Origin: Comamonas kerstersii
GTDB lineage: Bacteria > Pseudomonadota > Gammaproteobacteria > Burkholderiales > Burkholderiaceae_C
Direction of reading: 5' to 3'
Assembly (NCBI RefSeq): GCF_008801935.1
Contig: NZ_VZOT01000004.1
Coordinates: 264,891 to 328,890 of the forward strand
Length of the DNA: 64,000 bases
In this document: positions 35,331-46,267 of the stretch, one piece after another
Numbering within the stretch: position 1 is the first letter of the stretch
Layout: each line of letters begins with the position of its first letter
Made by a program: the position numbers and the translations under genes
Notes under the pieces: model-generated
What the model was told of the DNA's origin: nothing
The model's input: the letters and a program-made list of their open reading frames with translations, nothing else
Databases searched by the model: none

Positions 35331-35363
35331 GGGTTTAAGCCATATTTGGCTTAAATCCTTTTT
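35331..35363 (+). terminator. Terminator after pnp
   Basis: GGGTTTAAGCC (35331-35341) pairs with GGCTTAAATCC (35348-35358) before T5. A second hairpin, GCACCACT/AGTGGTGC (about 35274-35293), lies upstream without a T-run. Confidence 0.85.
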
Positions 35364-35429
35364 GCGTAACTAGATAAGCCTGCTGCATCACGGTATGAGA
35401 TCCATCTGTCTTGATGATGTTGTGACCCC

Positions 35430-36176
35430 ATGAAGAAAAAACTGATTGTTGGCAACTGGAAGATGAATGGCAGCCTGCAAGCCAATGCAGAGTTGCTGTC
35501 TGCGCTGGTGCAGGGTATGCCTGCTGCGCTGACCTGCGGTGTCGGAGTAGCTGTTCCTTCACTGTATCTGTCGCAGGTGCAGGCGCTGGTGCAGGGTTCG
35601 TCCATTGCGCTGGCTGCACAGGATGTGTCGCAGCATGAAAAGGGTGCATACACCGGTGAAGTGTCTGCAGACATGCTCAAAGAGTTTGGTGTGCGTTACA
35701 CCTTGGTCGGGCACTCCGAGCGACGTCAGTACCATGGTGAAACAGACGCTGTGGTGGCGGCCAAGGCGCAGGCTGCATTGGCCAAGGGCATCACTCCCAT
35801 TGTTTGTGTGGGTGAGACTCTGGAAGAGCGCGAAGCTGGCAAGACTGAAGAAGTCGTCAAGCGCCAGCTGGCAGCTGTGATTCAGCAGCTGGGCCATTGC
35901 ATCAGCGAAGTCGTTGTGGCCTATGAGCCTGTGTGGGCCATTGGTACCGGCAAGACGGCAACGCCTGAGCAGGCACAGGCTGTGCATGCAGTACTGCGTG
36001 CTCAGCTGGCGGCTGCAACAGAGCATGCGGCGCGCGTGCCGTTGCTCTATGGCGGCAGCATGAATGCGGCGAATGCTGCACAGCTGCTGGCGCAGCCTGA
36101 TATCGATGGCGGTCTGGTGGGTGGCGCTTCGCTGAAGGCGGCAGACTTTTTGCAGATCATTGCGGCGGCCAACTGA
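35430..36176 (+). CDS. tpiA: Triose-phosphate isomerase
   Basis: A 248-residue TIM-barrel enzyme interconverting dihydroxyacetone phosphate and glyceraldehyde 3-phosphate. 'VGNWKMNG' (substrate Lys), 'LVGHSERR' (catalytic His), '[19 protein letters not shown]' (catalytic Glu and loop 6) and '[11 protein letters not shown]' (phosphate) are all intact. Followed 34 bases later by secG, the order seen in many bacteria. Confidence 0.98.
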   Translation: MKKKLIVGNWKMNGSLQANAELLSALVQGMPAALTCGVGVAVPSLYLSQVQALVQGSSIALAAQDVSQHEKGAYTGEVSADMLKEFGVRYTLVGHSERRQYHGETDAVVAAKAQAALAKGITPIVCVGETLEEREAGKTEEVVKRQLAAVIQQLGHCISEVVVAYEPVWAIGTGKTATPEQAQAVHAVLRAQLAAATEHAARVPLLYGGSMNAANAAQLLAQPDIDGGLVGGASLKAADFLQIIAAAN

Positions 36177-36210
36177 TGGCTGTTGCCTGAGTTTTAACGA
36201 AGGAGTAGGA

Positions 36211-36585
36211 ATGAGCGCGTTTGCGACATTGATTTTGGCGGTGCAGATCCTGTCGGCACTGGCCATGATTGGTCTGATCTTGATGCAGCACGGTAAAGGT
36301 GCGGACATGGGCGCTGCGTTTGGCAGTGGCGCTTCGGGCAGCCTGTTTGGCGCCAGTGGCAGTGCCAACTTTTTGTCCCGCAGTACAGCGGTTTTGGCAA
36401 CGGTATTTCTGGTGTCGACACTGGCGCTGGCATATCTGGGTAATCAGCGTCCAGCCAGCACGGGTAGTGTGCTCGAAAGCGTGCCAGTGACTGTGCCTGC
36501 AGCACCTGCTGCTGAGCCAGCGGTGGTGGATGACTCTGTGCCTGCAGCGCCTGTCAAGGGTGCGGATGCGATTCCCTCGAAATAA
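36211..36585 (+). CDS. secG: Preprotein translocase subunit SecG
   Basis: A 124-residue inner-membrane protein of the SecYEG channel with two hydrophobic helices (about 4-22 and 52-72) joined by the Gly-rich cytoplasmic loop 'MGAAFGSGASGSLFGASGSA'. AAGGAG precedes the ATG at 36211. The C-terminal ~40 residues are Pro/Ala/Val-rich. An imperfect hairpin (GCCTGAAAAT/ATTTTCAGGC, 36597-36631) follows before the tRNA gene. Confidence 0.95.
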   Translation: MSAFATLILAVQILSALAMIGLILMQHGKGADMGAAFGSGASGSLFGASGSANFLSRSTAVLATVFLVSTLALAYLGNQRPASTGSVLESVPVTVPAAPAAEPAVVDDSVPAAPVKGADAIPSK

Positions 36586-36711
36586 TTGAATCAAACGCCT
36601 GAAAATTACTTTTGTACGGTGATTTTCAGGCTAGAATTCAGGGATTGCTCGGAGAGCTATAGCCCAGTTAGAGGGGGCGCCTCATGCGATCTGAGCATTT
36701 TGAGACTTCAA

Positions 36712-36796
36712 GCCGTCGTGGTGGAATTGGTAGACACGCTATCTTGAGGGGGTAGTGGCGAAAGCTGTGCGAGTTCGAGTCTCGCCGACGGCACCA
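36712..36796 (+). tRNA. leuU: tRNA-Leu (anticodon GAG)
   Basis: A complete 85-base cloverleaf: acceptor GCCGTCG with CGACGGC, D-arm 'GGAATTGGTAGAC', anticodon stem CTATC/GGTAG around TTGAGGG (GAG at 36746-36748), a long variable arm as in type II tRNAs, T-arm GCGAG-TTCGAGT-CTCGC, discriminator A and encoded CCA. It reads CUC/CUU. Its place after secG matches E. coli leuU; nuoA begins 71 bases downstream. Confidence 0.97.
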
Positions 36797-36867
36797 TCAT
36801 AAATACAGCCTGCCCATGATCAGGCAGTGGTCGGGGCAAGGTCAACAAGCGGAAGACGCGACCTCAC

Positions 36868-37227
36868 ATGAACCTCGAGCAATATCTCCCGGTCCTGCTT
36901 TTCATCTTGGTGGGCATCGCTGTGGGAGTAGTTCCCCTCGTACTTGGCTATATCTTGGGTCCCAATCGCCCAGACGCTGCCAAGAATTCCCCTTACGAAT
37001 GTGGCTTTGAAGCTTTCGAAGACGCTCGAATGAAGTTCGACGTTCGCTTCTATCTGATCGCCATTCTCTTCATCCTGTTTGACTTGGAAATCGCTTTCCT
37101 GCTGCCTTGGGCCGTTGCGCTGCAAGACGTAGGCATGACCGGTTTCGTCGCTGTTCTCATCTTTCTGACCGTCCTTGTCGTTGGCTTTGTCTACGAATGG
37201 AAAAAGGGCGCTCTGAACTGGGAATAA
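36868..37227 (+). CDS. nuoA: NADH-quinone oxidoreductase subunit A
   Basis: A 119-residue membrane subunit of complex I with three helices (about 6-30, 61-83, 90-112) and the loop '[23 protein letters not shown]' that lies by the quinone site. Leads the nuo operon; 71 bases separate it from tRNA-Leu, so shared transcription is possible. Confidence 0.97.
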   Translation: MNLEQYLPVLLFILVGIAVGVVPLVLGYILGPNRPDAAKNSPYECGFEAFEDARMKFDVRFYLIAILFILFDLEIAFLLPWAVALQDVGMTGFVAVLIFLTVLVVGFVYEWKKGALNWE

Positions 37228-37257
37228 GTACACGCACTCCTCAAAAAAGGACACACG

Positions 37258-37737
37258 ATGATTGAAGGCGTGATGAAGGAAGGCTTCGTCACTACGAGCT
37301 ATGACGCCGTAGTGAACTGGGCCAAGACCGGCTCTATCTGGCCAATGACATTCGGTTTGGCGTGCTGCGCTGTGGAGATGATGCACGCTGCTGCTGCTCG
37401 CTATGACTTGGCGCGTTTCGGAGCGGAAGTGTTTCGTCCCTCGCCCCGTCAGTCAGACCTGATGATTGTGGCGGGTACGCTGTGCAACAAGATGGCGCCC
37501 GCTTTGCGCAAGGTGTATGACCAGATGTCAGAGCCTCGCTGGGTGCTCTCGATGGGCTCGTGCGCCAATGGTGGTGGCTACTACCACTACAGCTACTCGG
37601 TCGTGCGCGGCTGCGACCGTATTGTTCCAGTGGATGTTTATGTGCCGGGCTGCCCGCCCACAGCCGAAGCGCTGATCTACGGCATCATCCAGCTGCAGCA
37701 AAAAATTCGCCGCACGAACACCATCGCCCGCGTTTAA
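37258..37737 (+). CDS. nuoB: NADH-quinone oxidoreductase subunit B
   Basis: A 159-residue peripheral-arm subunit that holds the last Fe-S cluster (N2) before quinone. The ligands are Cys-Cys in '[10 protein letters not shown]', Cys in '[15 protein letters not shown]' and Cys in '[11 protein letters not shown]', all present. Spaced 30 bases from nuoA. Confidence 0.98.
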   Translation: MIEGVMKEGFVTTSYDAVVNWAKTGSIWPMTFGLACCAVEMMHAAAARYDLARFGAEVFRPSPRQSDLMIVAGTLCNKMAPALRKVYDQMSEPRWVLSMGSCANGGGYYHYSYSVVRGCDRIVPVDVYVPGCPPTAEALIYGIIQLQQKIRRTNTIARV

Positions 37738-37749
37738 GGAGCCGAGAGG

Positions 37750-38358
37750 ATGTCCGCTTTTGCTATTCAGCCCGAAGCACTTCGGGATCTGGTGGCTGCT
37801 GCATTGGGCGACCAAGTCCGCAGCGTTACCATTAAGCTCGGGGAAGTAACTGTCGAAGTTGCTTCCTCAAATTACCTTGAAGTCATGCGCAAGCTGCGCG
37901 ACACACCAGGCTGTCAGTTTGAACAACTGATTGATCTGTGTGGTGTGGACTATTCGACTTACAAAGACATGGGAACCGAGGGTTCTCGCTTTGCAGTTGT
38001 GGTACACCTGCTGTCCGTCAGCTTGAATCAGCGTATCCGCGTGCGCACTTACTGCGCTGATGATGACTTCCCCATGGTTCCATCCGTGATGAACTTGTGG
38101 AGCAGCGCCAACTGGTTTGAGCGAGAAGCGTTTGACCTGTTTGGCATCGTGTTCGAAGGGCATACGGACCTGCGCCGCATCCTGACCGATTACGGCTTTA
38201 TCGGTCATCCTTTCCGCAAGGACTTCCCGCTGTCTGGTCACGTCGAAATGGCGTACGACACCGAACAGCGTCGCGTGGTCTATCAACCTGTCACGATTGA
38301 GCCGCGCGAAAACACGCCACGCATCATCCGTGAAGAGAACTACGGAGGCCTGCACTGA
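37750..38358 (+). CDS. nuoC: NADH-quinone oxidoreductase subunit C
   Basis: A 202-residue 30-kDa subunit of the peripheral arm, separate from NuoD (not fused as in E. coli). '[30 protein letters not shown]' and '[15 protein letters not shown]' are the hallmark C-terminal segments. Confidence 0.97.
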   Translation: MSAFAIQPEALRDLVAAALGDQVRSVTIKLGEVTVEVASSNYLEVMRKLRDTPGCQFEQLIDLCGVDYSTYKDMGTEGSRFAVVVHLLSVSLNQRIRVRTYCADDDFPMVPSVMNLWSSANWFEREAFDLFGIVFEGHTDLRRILTDYGFIGHPFRKDFPLSGHVEMAYDTEQRRVVYQPVTIEPRENTPRIIREENYGGLH

Positions 38359-38387
38359 CAGGCACTTGAGCCTGCTGGTTGACGATC

Positions 38388-39641
38388 ATGGCTGAAATCA
38401 AAAATTACTCTATCAACTTTGGTCCTCAGCACCCGGCAGCGCACGGTGTGCTGCGTCTGGTGCTGGAACTGGACGGTGAAGTGGTGCAGCGCGCTGACCC
38501 CCACGTGGGACTGCTGCACCGTGCTACAGAAAAGCTTGCTGAGCACAAGACCTATATCCAATCGCTGCCCTATATGGACCGCCTGGACTATGTGTCCATG
38601 ATGTGCAATGAGCACGCTTACTGTCTGGCGATCGAAAAGCTGCTGGGCATTGAGGTGCCCAAGCGTGCGCAGTACATCCGTGTGATGTACAGCGAAATCA
38701 CACGCCTGCTCAATCACCTGATGTGGCTGGGCTCCAACGGCATGGACTGTGGCGCATCGACCGTGCTGATGTACACCTTCCGTGAGCGTGAAGACCTGTT
38801 TGACATGTACGAAGCCGTTTCTGGCGCGCGCATGCACGCAGCTTACTTCCGTCCCGGTGGCGTCTATCGTGATCTGCCTGACACCATGCCCCAGTTCAAG
38901 GCCAGCAAGGTGCGCAATGCCAAGGGTATTGAAAAGCTCAATGCCAACCGTCAGGGCTCGCTGCTGGACTTCATCGAAGACTTCACCAACCGCTTCCCCA
39001 AGTGTGTGGACGAGTATGAACATCTGCTGACGGACAACCGTATCTGGAAGCAGCGTATGGTGGGTATTGGCGTGGTGACGCCTGAGCGTGCACTGAACAT
39101 GGGTTTTACCGGCCCCATGCTGCGTGGCTCTGGCATCGCGTGGGACTTGCGCAAGAAGCAGCCCTATGAAGTCTACGACGAGCTGGATTTCGACATCCCC
39201 GTAGGCAAGACGGGCGACTGCTATGACCGCTACCTGGTGCGTGTGGCTGAAATGCGCCAGTCCAATGAACTCATCAAGCAGTGCGTGAAATGGTTGCGTG
39301 CCAACCCCGGCCCCGTCATCACGGAAAACCACAAGGTGGCGCCACCTTCCCGCGAGGACATGAAGTCCAACATGGAGTCGCTGATCCACCACTTCAAGCT
39401 GTTTACCGAAGGCTTCCGTGTACCGGAAGGCGAGGCTTATGCAGCGGTGGAGCACCCCAAGGGCGAGTTTGGTATCTACATGGTGAGTGATGGCGCCAAC
39501 AAGCCATATCGCCTGAAGATTCGTGCACCAGGTTTTGCGCACTTGGCAATGATGGACGAAGTGGTCAGCGGCCACATGTTGTCCGACGTGGTGGCAGTGA
39601 TCGGCACCATGGATATCGTGTTCGGAGAGATTGACCGATGA
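38388..39641 (+). CDS. nuoD: NADH-quinone oxidoreductase subunit D
   Basis: A 417-residue 49-kDa subunit that forms the quinone pocket with NuoB. '[21 protein letters not shown]' carries the quinone-contact His; a Tyr in the '[12 protein letters not shown]' region is close by. The ATG at 38388 (preceding codons from a TTG at 38379 not needed) gives the family N-terminus. The stop overlaps nuoE by four bases. Confidence 0.98.
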   Translation: MAEIKNYSINFGPQHPAAHGVLRLVLELDGEVVQRADPHVGLLHRATEKLAEHKTYIQSLPYMDRLDYVSMMCNEHAYCLAIEKLLGIEVPKRAQYIRVMYSEITRLLNHLMWLGSNGMDCGASTVLMYTFREREDLFDMYEAVSGARMHAAYFRPGGVYRDLPDTMPQFKASKVRNAKGIEKLNANRQGSLLDFIEDFTNRFPKCVDEYEHLLTDNRIWKQRMVGIGVVTPERALNMGFTGPMLRGSGIAWDLRKKQPYEVYDELDFDIPVGKTGDCYDRYLVRVAEMRQSNELIKQCVKWLRANPGPVITENHKVAPPSREDMKSNMESLIHHFKLFTEGFRVPEGEAYAAVEHPKGEFGIYMVSDGANKPYRLKIRAPGFAHLAMMDEVVSGHMLSDVVAVIGTMDIVFGEIDR

Positions 39642-40129
39642 TTACTGAAGCGACCAAAGCGCGTTTTGCGCGCGAAGTGGCCAAGTACCCGGAAGACCAG
39701 AAGCAATCTGCAGTGATGGCATGTCTGTCCATCGTGCAGCAGGAGCTGGGCTGGGTAAGTCCTGAGAGCGAGGCAGTCATCGCTGAAGTGCTGGGCATGC
39801 CTGAGATTGCTGTCCACGAAGTCACGACGTTCTACAACATGTACAACCAGAAGCCCGTGGGCAAGTACAAGTTGAACGTCTGCACCAACCTGCCTTGCAA
39901 GCTGCGCAATGGCTACGACGCACTGCACCATCTGGAAGCAAAGCTGGGCATCAAGATGGGGGAAACCACGCCTGATGGACTGTTTACACTGCAGCAGTCT
40001 GAGTGCCTGGGTGCTTGTGCGGATGCCCCAGTGATGCTGGTGAACGATCGCTGCATGTGCAGCTTCATGAGCAACGAAAAGCTGGACGCGCTCGTCGATG
40101 GCCTCAAGGCTGCGGAGGGTAAGGCATGA
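39638..40129 (+). CDS. nuoE: NADH-quinone oxidoreductase subunit E
   Basis: A 163-residue 24-kDa subunit with the N1a [2Fe-2S] cluster. Ligands: Cys pair in '[12 protein letters not shown]' and Cys pair in '[12 protein letters not shown]'. ATGA overlaps at both ends couple it to nuoD and nuoF. Confidence 0.97.
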   Translation: MITEATKARFAREVAKYPEDQKQSAVMACLSIVQQELGWVSPESEAVIAEVLGMPEIAVHEVTTFYNMYNQKPVGKYKLNVCTNLPCKLRNGYDALHHLEAKLGIKMGETTPDGLFTLQQSECLGACADAPVMLVNDRCMCSFMSNEKLDALVDGLKAAEGKA

Positions 40130-41499
40130 GCACGATTTTGAACAATCCTGCTGCCAATGCTGTGTTGGCTAAGTTCGTTGCTTCGGGCAACGAGACCTGC
40201 TTTCACGGTCGCCACATCAACCCTCAGATCTACGAAGGTCTGGATGGCAGCAACTGGTCCATTAAGGACTACGAAGCGCGTGGTGGTTATCAGGCGCTGA
40301 AGAAGCTGCTGGGCAAGGACGGCGGCAATGGCATGACGCAGGATGAAGTCATTGCCACCGTGAAGGAATCTGGCCTGCGTGGCCGTGGTGGTGCGGGCTT
40401 CCCCACTGGCCTGAAGTGGAGCTTCATGCCACGTCAGTTCCCCGGTCAGAAGTATCTGGTTTGCAACTCTGACGAGGGTGAACCAGGCACTTGCAAGGAC
40501 CGTGAGATCCTGATGCACAACCCCCACATCGTGATCGAAGGCATGATCATTGCCGCGTACGCGATGGGTATCTCCGTGGGCTATAACTACATCCACGGCG
40601 AAATCTTCCAGGCCTACGAACGCTTTGAAGCTGCGCTGGAAGAGGCGCGTGCCGCAGGTTATCTGGGCAACAACATTCTGGGCTCTGACTTCAGCTTCCA
40701 GCTGCATGCCCACCATGGTTTTGGCGCCTACATCTGCGGTGAAGAAACCGCATTGCTGGAATCGCTGGAAGGCAAGAAGGGACAGCCCCGCTTCAAGCCG
40801 CCATTCCCCGCCAGCTTTGGTCTGTATGGCAAGCCCACGACCATCAACAACACCGAGACTTTCGCGGCAGTGCCATGGATCATCCGCAACGGTGGTCAGG
40901 CCTATCTGGAGTGCGGCAAGCCCAACAACGGCGGCACCAAGATTTTCTCTGTCAGCGGTGATGTGAACCTGCCCGGTAACTATGAAGTGCCACTGGGTAC
41001 GCCTTTCAGCAAGCTGCTGGAGCTGGCTGGTGGTGTACGCACGGGTCGCAAGCTCAAGGCTGTGATTCCTGGTGGTTCGTCTTCCCCAGTGCTGCCTGCC
41101 GACATCATCATGGAATGCACGATGGACTATGACTCCATCTCCAAGGCAGGTTCCATGCTGGGTTCTGGCGCTGTGATTGTGATGGACGACTCGCGTGACA
41201 TGGTGGAAAGCCTGCTGCGCCTGTCCTACTTCTATTCGCACGAGTCCTGTGGCCAGTGCACGCCATGCCGTGAAGGTACAGGCTGGTTGTGGCGTGTGGT
41301 CAAGCGCATCCACGAAGGTGAGGGCCGTCCGGAAGATATCGAGTTGCTGGACTCCGTGTCCGTCAACATCATGGGGCGCACCATTTGTGCGCTGGGCGAT
41401 GCAGCGGCCATGCCGGTGCGCGCCATGATCAAGCATTTCCGCCACGAATTTGAAGCCAAGATTGCCGCGGCTGCCAAGTCTGGCTCCACTGCTGCCTGA
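40126..41499 (+). CDS. nuoF: NADH-quinone oxidoreductase subunit F
   Basis: A 457-residue 51-kDa subunit where NADH reduces FMN. '[18 protein letters not shown]' binds NADH, '[16 protein letters not shown]' binds FMN, and '[15 protein letters not shown]' plus a Cys downstream ('[12 protein letters not shown]') hold the [4Fe-4S] cluster N3. All ligands are present. Confidence 0.98.
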   Translation: MSTILNNPAANAVLAKFVASGNETCFHGRHINPQIYEGLDGSNWSIKDYEARGGYQALKKLLGKDGGNGMTQDEVIATVKESGLRGRGGAGFPTGLKWSFMPRQFPGQKYLVCNSDEGEPGTCKDREILMHNPHIVIEGMIIAAYAMGISVGYNYIHGEIFQAYERFEAALEEARAAGYLGNNILGSDFSFQLHAHHGFGAYICGEETALLESLEGKKGQPRFKPPFPASFGLYGKPTTINNTETFAAVPWIIRNGGQAYLECGKPNNGGTKIFSVSGDVNLPGNYEVPLGTPFSKLLELAGGVRTGRKLKAVIPGGSSSPVLPADIIMECTMDYDSISKAGSMLGSGAVIVMDDSRDMVESLLRLSYFYSHESCGQCTPCREGTGWLWRVVKRIHEGEGRPEDIELLDSVSVNIMGRTICALGDAAAMPVRAMIKHFRHEFEAKIAAAAKSGSTAA

Positions 41500-41519
41500 T
41501 CGCGAGAGGCGAGAGACAT

Positions 41520-43640
41520 ATGGTTGAAATTGAACTAGACGGCAAGAAGGTGGAGGTCGCTCCCGGCAGCATGGTCATGCATGCTGCTGAGAAGGCTGGC
41601 ACCTACATTCCGCACTTTTGCTACCACAAGAAGCTGTCCATTGCTGCCAACTGCCGCATGTGCCTGGTTGATGTGGAAAAGGCGCCCAAGCCTTTGCCTG
41701 CATGCGCCACGCCTGTGACGCAAGGCATGATCGTTCGTACCAAGAGCGAGAAAGCCATCAAGGCGCAGCAATCGGTGATGGAGTTCCTGCTGATTAACCA
41801 CCCCCTGGATTGCCCCATCTGCGATCAGGGCGGTGAGTGCCAGCTGCAAGACCTGGCCGTCGGTTACGGCGGTACAGGTTCGCGCTACGAAGAAGAAAAG
41901 CGTGTGGTGCCCCACAAGGACGTCGGTCCGCTGATCTCCATGGAAGAGATGAGCCGCTGCATCCATTGCACCCGCTGCGTGCGCTTCGGCCAGGAAATCG
42001 CTGGCGTCATGGAGCTGGGCATGGTAAACCGTGGTGAGCACTCTGAGATCACTACTGTGGCTGGCGATACCGTGGATTCGGAACTGTCCGGCAACATGAT
42101 TGACCTGTGCCCCGTGGGTGCACTGACCAGCAAGCCTTTCCGTTACAGCGCCCGTACCTGGGAGCTGTCGCGTCGCAAGTCGGTATCACCCCATGACTCC
42201 ACAGGTGCCAACCTGATCGTGCAGGTGAAGAACCACAAGGTGATGCGTGTCGTTCCTTTCGAGAACGAAGCTGTCAATGAATGCTGGATTGCCGACCGTG
42301 ACCGTTTCTCTTATGAAGCGCTCAACGGCGAAGACCGTCTGACACAGCCCATGATCAAGCAGGGTGGCGCGTGGAAGGCTGTGGATTGGCAGACAGCGCT
42401 CGAATATGTAGCCAATGGTCTGAAACAGATCAAGGACCAGCACGGTGCTCAAAGCATTGGTGCGCTGGTCAGCCCGCACAGCACGCTGGAGGAGTTGTTC
42501 CTGACCGGCCAGCTGCTGCGTGGTATTGGCAGTGACAACATCGACTGGCGTCTGCGCCATGCTCAGTTCAATGCAGCCGAAGGCGTGCGCTGGCTAGGCA
42601 CTTCGATCGCTGCACTGTCGGATCTGCAAGCGGCGCTGGTGGTAGGCTCTAACCTGCGCAAGGACCATCCGCTGTTCGCACAGCGCATTCGCCAGGCCAC
42701 CAAGAAGGGTTGCCAGGTGTTTGCACTAAATGCCAAGGTCTATGACTGGGCCATGCCTGTGACAGCCTCGGTGGTTGCTGCACAGGACTGGGCGCAGGCA
42801 CTGGCCGATGTGGCTGCTGCTGTGGCACAGGCCAAGGGCGTGCAGGCACCCGTGGCGGGTCAGGCCAATGTTGAAGCTGATGCGATTGCACAGGCGCTGA
42901 TCGCTGGTGAGCGCAAGGCGATCTTGCTGGGCAATGCAGCAGCTCACCACGCCCATGCCGCTGAGCTGCTGGCACTGGCTAACTGGATTGGCGAGCAGAC
43001 AGGCGCTACCGTGGGTTATCTGACGGAAGCTGCCAACACGGTGGGTGCACAGTGGGTCAAGGCGCAGCCTCAGGCCAATGGCTTGCATGCGGCGCAGATG
43101 ATCGCAGGGGGTCTGAAGGCCACCATCTTGCTGAACAATGAACCAGCGCTGGATAGCGCTGCGGGTCAGCAGGCACTGCAGGGGCTGAACAAGTCCGAAA
43201 TGGTGGTGACGCTCAGCCCATTCAAGACCAATCTGGACATCAGCGACGTGCTGCTGCCCATTGCTCCTTTCACGGAAACCTCTGGCAGCTTTGTGAATGC
43301 CGAAGGTCGCGTGCAGAGCTTTCACGCTGTGGTTAAGCCTCTGGGCGAAACCCGTCCTGCATGGAAGGTGCTACGTGTGCTGGCCAACCTGCTGGGTGTC
43401 CAGGGTGTGGACTATGAATCGTCGCAGGACGTGCTGCGTACCGCCATCGGTGCAGACACTACACAAGTGCCCGCACAGGTTCTGAGCAATGCCACAAAAA
43501 CCGCCGTTCAGGTGCCAGCAGGCCCAGTGGCTGAGCCCGTGGTTGCAAGCATCTATCAACTGGACAGCATTGTCCGTCGTGCGCCATCGCTGCAACTGAC
43601 AGCGGATGCACGCCAGGCACAAGTGGGAGGTGCCGCATGA
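41520..43640 (+). CDS. nuoG: NADH-quinone oxidoreductase subunit G
   Basis: A 706-residue 75-kDa subunit. The N-terminal [2Fe-2S] ferredoxin domain has Cys at 'HFCYHK' and 'NCRMCLVD'. '[18 protein letters not shown]' and '[16 protein letters not shown]' carry N4 and N5. The rest is a molybdopterin-oxidoreductase-like domain without cofactor. There is no clear N7 cluster. Overlaps nuoH by four bases. Confidence 0.97.
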   Translation: MVEIELDGKKVEVAPGSMVMHAAEKAGTYIPHFCYHKKLSIAANCRMCLVDVEKAPKPLPACATPVTQGMIVRTKSEKAIKAQQSVMEFLLINHPLDCPICDQGGECQLQDLAVGYGGTGSRYEEEKRVVPHKDVGPLISMEEMSRCIHCTRCVRFGQEIAGVMELGMVNRGEHSEITTVAGDTVDSELSGNMIDLCPVGALTSKPFRYSARTWELSRRKSVSPHDSTGANLIVQVKNHKVMRVVPFENEAVNECWIADRDRFSYEALNGEDRLTQPMIKQGGAWKAVDWQTALEYVANGLKQIKDQHGAQSIGALVSPHSTLEELFLTGQLLRGIGSDNIDWRLRHAQFNAAEGVRWLGTSIAALSDLQAALVVGSNLRKDHPLFAQRIRQATKKGCQVFALNAKVYDWAMPVTASVVAAQDWAQALADVAAAVAQAKGVQAPVAGQANVEADAIAQALIAGERKAILLGNAAAHHAHAAELLALANWIGEQTGATVGYLTEAANTVGAQWVKAQPQANGLHAAQMIAGGLKATILLNNEPALDSAAGQQALQGLNKSEMVVTLSPFKTNLDISDVLLPIAPFTETSGSFVNAEGRVQSFHAVVKPLGETRPAWKVLRVLANLLGVQGVDYESSQDVLRTAIGADTTQVPAQVLSNATKTAVQVPAGPVAEPVVASIYQLDSIVRRAPSLQLTADARQAQVGGAA

Positions 43641-44713
43641 TTGACGAACTCAAGATTGCAGGCGCCGGCCTGGTGGATGCCACCTGGTGGACTGACGCAG
43701 CCTGGCCAGTTATCTGGATTTTGCTCGGCATTGTGGCGGTCGTTGTTCCGCTGATGCTGGCCATTGCCTATCTGACACTGTGGGAGCGCAAGTTCCTGGG
43801 CTGGATGCAGGTGCGTCCCGGCCCTAACCGTGTGGGTCCCTGGGGTCTGCTGCAGCCTATCGCTGACGGCTTGAAGCTGCTGACCAAAGAACTGATCATG
43901 CCCACCGTGGCCTCCAAGGGCCTGTTCTATGTAGGCCCTGTGATGTCCATCATGCCTGCGCTGGCTGCCTGGGCAGTGATTCCCTTTGGCCCAGACGTCG
44001 CGCTGGCCAATGTGAATGCAGGCCTGCTGCTGGTGATGGCCATTACCTCCATCGAGGTGTATGGTGTGATCATTGCGGGCTGGGCATCGAACTCCAAGTA
44101 CGCCTTTCTGGGTGCGCTGCGTGCTTCGGCACAGATGGTGAGCTATGAAATCGCCATGGGCTTCTGTTTCCTGATCGTGATCATGGTGACAGGCAGCATG
44201 AACCTGTCGCAGATCGTGATGAGCCAAGGGCAGGGTACTTTTGCCGACATGGGCCTGAGCTTCCTGTCCTGGAACTGGCTGCCCCTGCTGCCAATCTTCT
44301 TCGTCTACATGATTTCCGGTGTGGCTGAAACCAACCGTCACCCCTTTGACGTGGTGGAAGGCGAGTCTGAAATTGTGGCTGGTCACATGGTCGAGTACTC
44401 GGGCATGGGCTTTGCGATCTTCTTCCTGGCGGAATATGCCTGCATGTGGCTGGTCTCCATCCTGACGGTGATCATGTTCCTGGGCGGCTGGCTGCCTCCT
44501 GTAGAAGCGTTGTCCTTCATCCCCGGCTGGATCTGGCTGGCGCTGAAGACGGCAATTGTGGTGAGTCTGTTTATCTGGATCCGCGCCACATTCCCTCGCT
44601 TCCGTTATGACCAGATCATGCGTCTGGGCTGGAAGATCTTTATCCCTGTCACGCTGGTGTGGCTGGTCATCGTGGGTGCATGGCTGCACTCGCCTTGGAA
44701 TATTTGGAATTAA
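43637..44713 (+). CDS. nuoH: NADH-quinone oxidoreductase subunit H
   Basis: A 358-residue membrane subunit (about eight helices) that joins the arms and lines the quinone tunnel. '[19 protein letters not shown]' and '[19 protein letters not shown]' are the signature loops; the Glu/Asp residues there lie on the proton path. Confidence 0.98.
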   Translation: MIDELKIAGAGLVDATWWTDAAWPVIWILLGIVAVVVPLMLAIAYLTLWERKFLGWMQVRPGPNRVGPWGLLQPIADGLKLLTKELIMPTVASKGLFYVGPVMSIMPALAAWAVIPFGPDVALANVNAGLLLVMAITSIEVYGVIIAGWASNSKYAFLGALRASAQMVSYEIAMGFCFLIVIMVTGSMNLSQIVMSQGQGTFADMGLSFLSWNWLPLLPIFFVYMISGVAETNRHPFDVVEGESEIVAGHMVEYSGMGFAIFFLAEYACMWLVSILTVIMFLGGWLPPVEALSFIPGWIWLALKTAIVVSLFIWIRATFPRFRYDQIMRLGWKIFIPVTLVWLVIVGAWLHSPWNIWN

Positions 44714-44725
44714 GCGGGGACACCA

Positions 44726-45235
44726 ATGGCTGCTGTTGCTGCTACACCTTTCTCCATCAAGGATTTCTTCAAGAGCTTCATGCTCTGGGAACTGTTCAAG
44801 GGCATGGCTCTGACGGGCCGCAAGGCTTTGTCACCCCGTGTGACCATCCAGTTCCCTGAAGAGAAGACACCTCTGTCGCCACGCTTCCGTGGCCTGCACG
44901 CACTGCGTCGTTATGAAAACGGTGAAGAGCGCTGCATTGCCTGCAAGCTGTGCGAAGCCGTGTGCCCTGCCATGGCGATCACGATTGAGTCTGCGGTGCG
45001 TGACGACGGTTCGCGTCGCACCACGCGTTACGACATCGACCTGACCAAGTGCATCTTTTGCGGTTTCTGCGAAGAGAGCTGCCCGGTCGACTCGATCGTG
45101 GAAACGCAGATCTTTGAATACCACGGCGAAAAACGTGGCGACCTGTACTTCACCAAGGACATGTTGCTGGCTGTGGGTGACCGTTATGAAGCCGACATCG
45201 CTGCTGCCAAGGCAGCCGATGCCAAGTACCGCTAA
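44726..45235 (+). CDS. nuoI: NADH-quinone oxidoreductase subunit I
   Basis: A 169-residue subunit with two [4Fe-4S] clusters (N6a, N6b): '[16 protein letters not shown]' and '[16 protein letters not shown]'. Twelve bases separate it from nuoH. Confidence 0.98.
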   Translation: MAAVAATPFSIKDFFKSFMLWELFKGMALTGRKALSPRVTIQFPEEKTPLSPRFRGLHALRRYENGEERCIACKLCEAVCPAMAITIESAVRDDGSRRTTRYDIDLTKCIFCGFCEESCPVDSIVETQIFEYHGEKRGDLYFTKDMLLAVGDRYEADIAAAKAADAKYR

Positions 45236-45265
45236 AGCGGCTCCTGATCCAGAAAGATTCGAATC

Positions 45266-45934
45266 ATGGACGCCAAAACTGGTTTCTTCTATCTCTTCTC
45301 GGCGGTGATGCTGTTTGCTGCCTTCCGAGTCATCACGGCGCGCAATCCTGTGCATGCCGTGCTGAATCTGATTCTTGCGTTCTCGCAGGCGGCAGGCATC
45401 TGGTTGTTGCTCAAGGCTGAATTCCTGGGCATTGCCCTGGTAGTGGTCTATCTGGGCGCGGTGATGGTGCTGTTTATGTTCGTGGTGATGATGCTGGACA
45501 TCCGCATCGACCGCGTGCGTCAGGGCTTCTGGAAGCATTTCCCTGTGGCCGCCTTCATCGGCGCACTGGTTGCGCTGGAAATGGCACTGGTGCTGATGGC
45601 TGGCTTTGGCACCGTGGACGAGGCCAAGCCTGTTGCAGCACTGCTCAACAGCCAGGGTGATGTTCTGCCTTACTCCAACACACAGGCTCTGGGTCGTCTG
45701 CTGTACACCGAGTACCTGTACCCCGTCGAAATCGCAGCAGTCCTGCTGCTGGTTGCGATGATCACAGCCATTGCGCTGACGCTGCGCAAGCGCAACGACA
45801 TCAATAAAGCCATCAACGCAGCCGTTCAGGTACGTGTGCGTGCAGAGGATCGTCTGACCATCGTGAAGATGGAAGCGACCAAGCCCGCGCCAGTTGCTGA
45901 GTCTGCGCCAGAGGCCGTGGAGGAGAAAAAATGA
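45266..45934 (+). CDS. nuoJ: NADH-quinone oxidoreductase subunit J
   Basis: A 222-residue membrane subunit with five helices. '[23 protein letters not shown]' and '[18 protein letters not shown]' contain the residues that line the proton channel near NuoK. The Ala/Glu-rich tail is poorly conserved. Overlaps nuoK by four bases. Confidence 0.96.
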   Translation: MDAKTGFFYLFSAVMLFAAFRVITARNPVHAVLNLILAFSQAAGIWLLLKAEFLGIALVVVYLGAVMVLFMFVVMMLDIRIDRVRQGFWKHFPVAAFIGALVALEMALVLMAGFGTVDEAKPVAALLNSQGDVLPYSNTQALGRLLYTEYLYPVEIAAVLLLVAMITAIALTLRKRNDINKAINAAVQVRVRAEDRLTIVKMEATKPAPVAESAPEAVEEKK

Positions 45935-46239
45935 CGCTCACACTCGGGCATTTTCTGACGCTGGGAGCGATGTTGTTCGCCATCTCGGTGATCGGGATCT
46001 TTCTGAACCGGAAGAACCTGATCGTCCTGCTGATGTGTATCGAACTCATGCTGCTGGCAGTCAACACCAACTTTGTGGCCTTCTCGCACTATCTGGGCGA
46101 TATGCATGGCCAAGTGTTTGTGTTCTTCATCCTGACGGTTGCGGCTGCGGAATCGGCGATTGGCCTGGCCATCCTGGTGCTGCTGTTCCGTAACAAGTCC
46201 AGTATCAATGCGGAAGATCTCGACACCCTCAAGGGTTGA
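45931..46239 (+). CDS. nuoK: NADH-quinone oxidoreductase subunit K
   Basis: A 102-residue three-helix membrane subunit, MrpC-like. Two buried glutamates, in '[10 protein letters not shown]' and '[12 protein letters not shown]', are the conserved proton-transfer residues. Confidence 0.97.
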   Translation: MTLTLGHFLTLGAMLFAISVIGIFLNRKNLIVLLMCIELMLLAVNTNFVAFSHYLGDMHGQVFVFFILTVAAAESAIGLAILVLLFRNKSSINAEDLDTLKG

Positions 46240-46267
46240 GTGGCCGGTATTAGCAAGGTTTTGAAGA

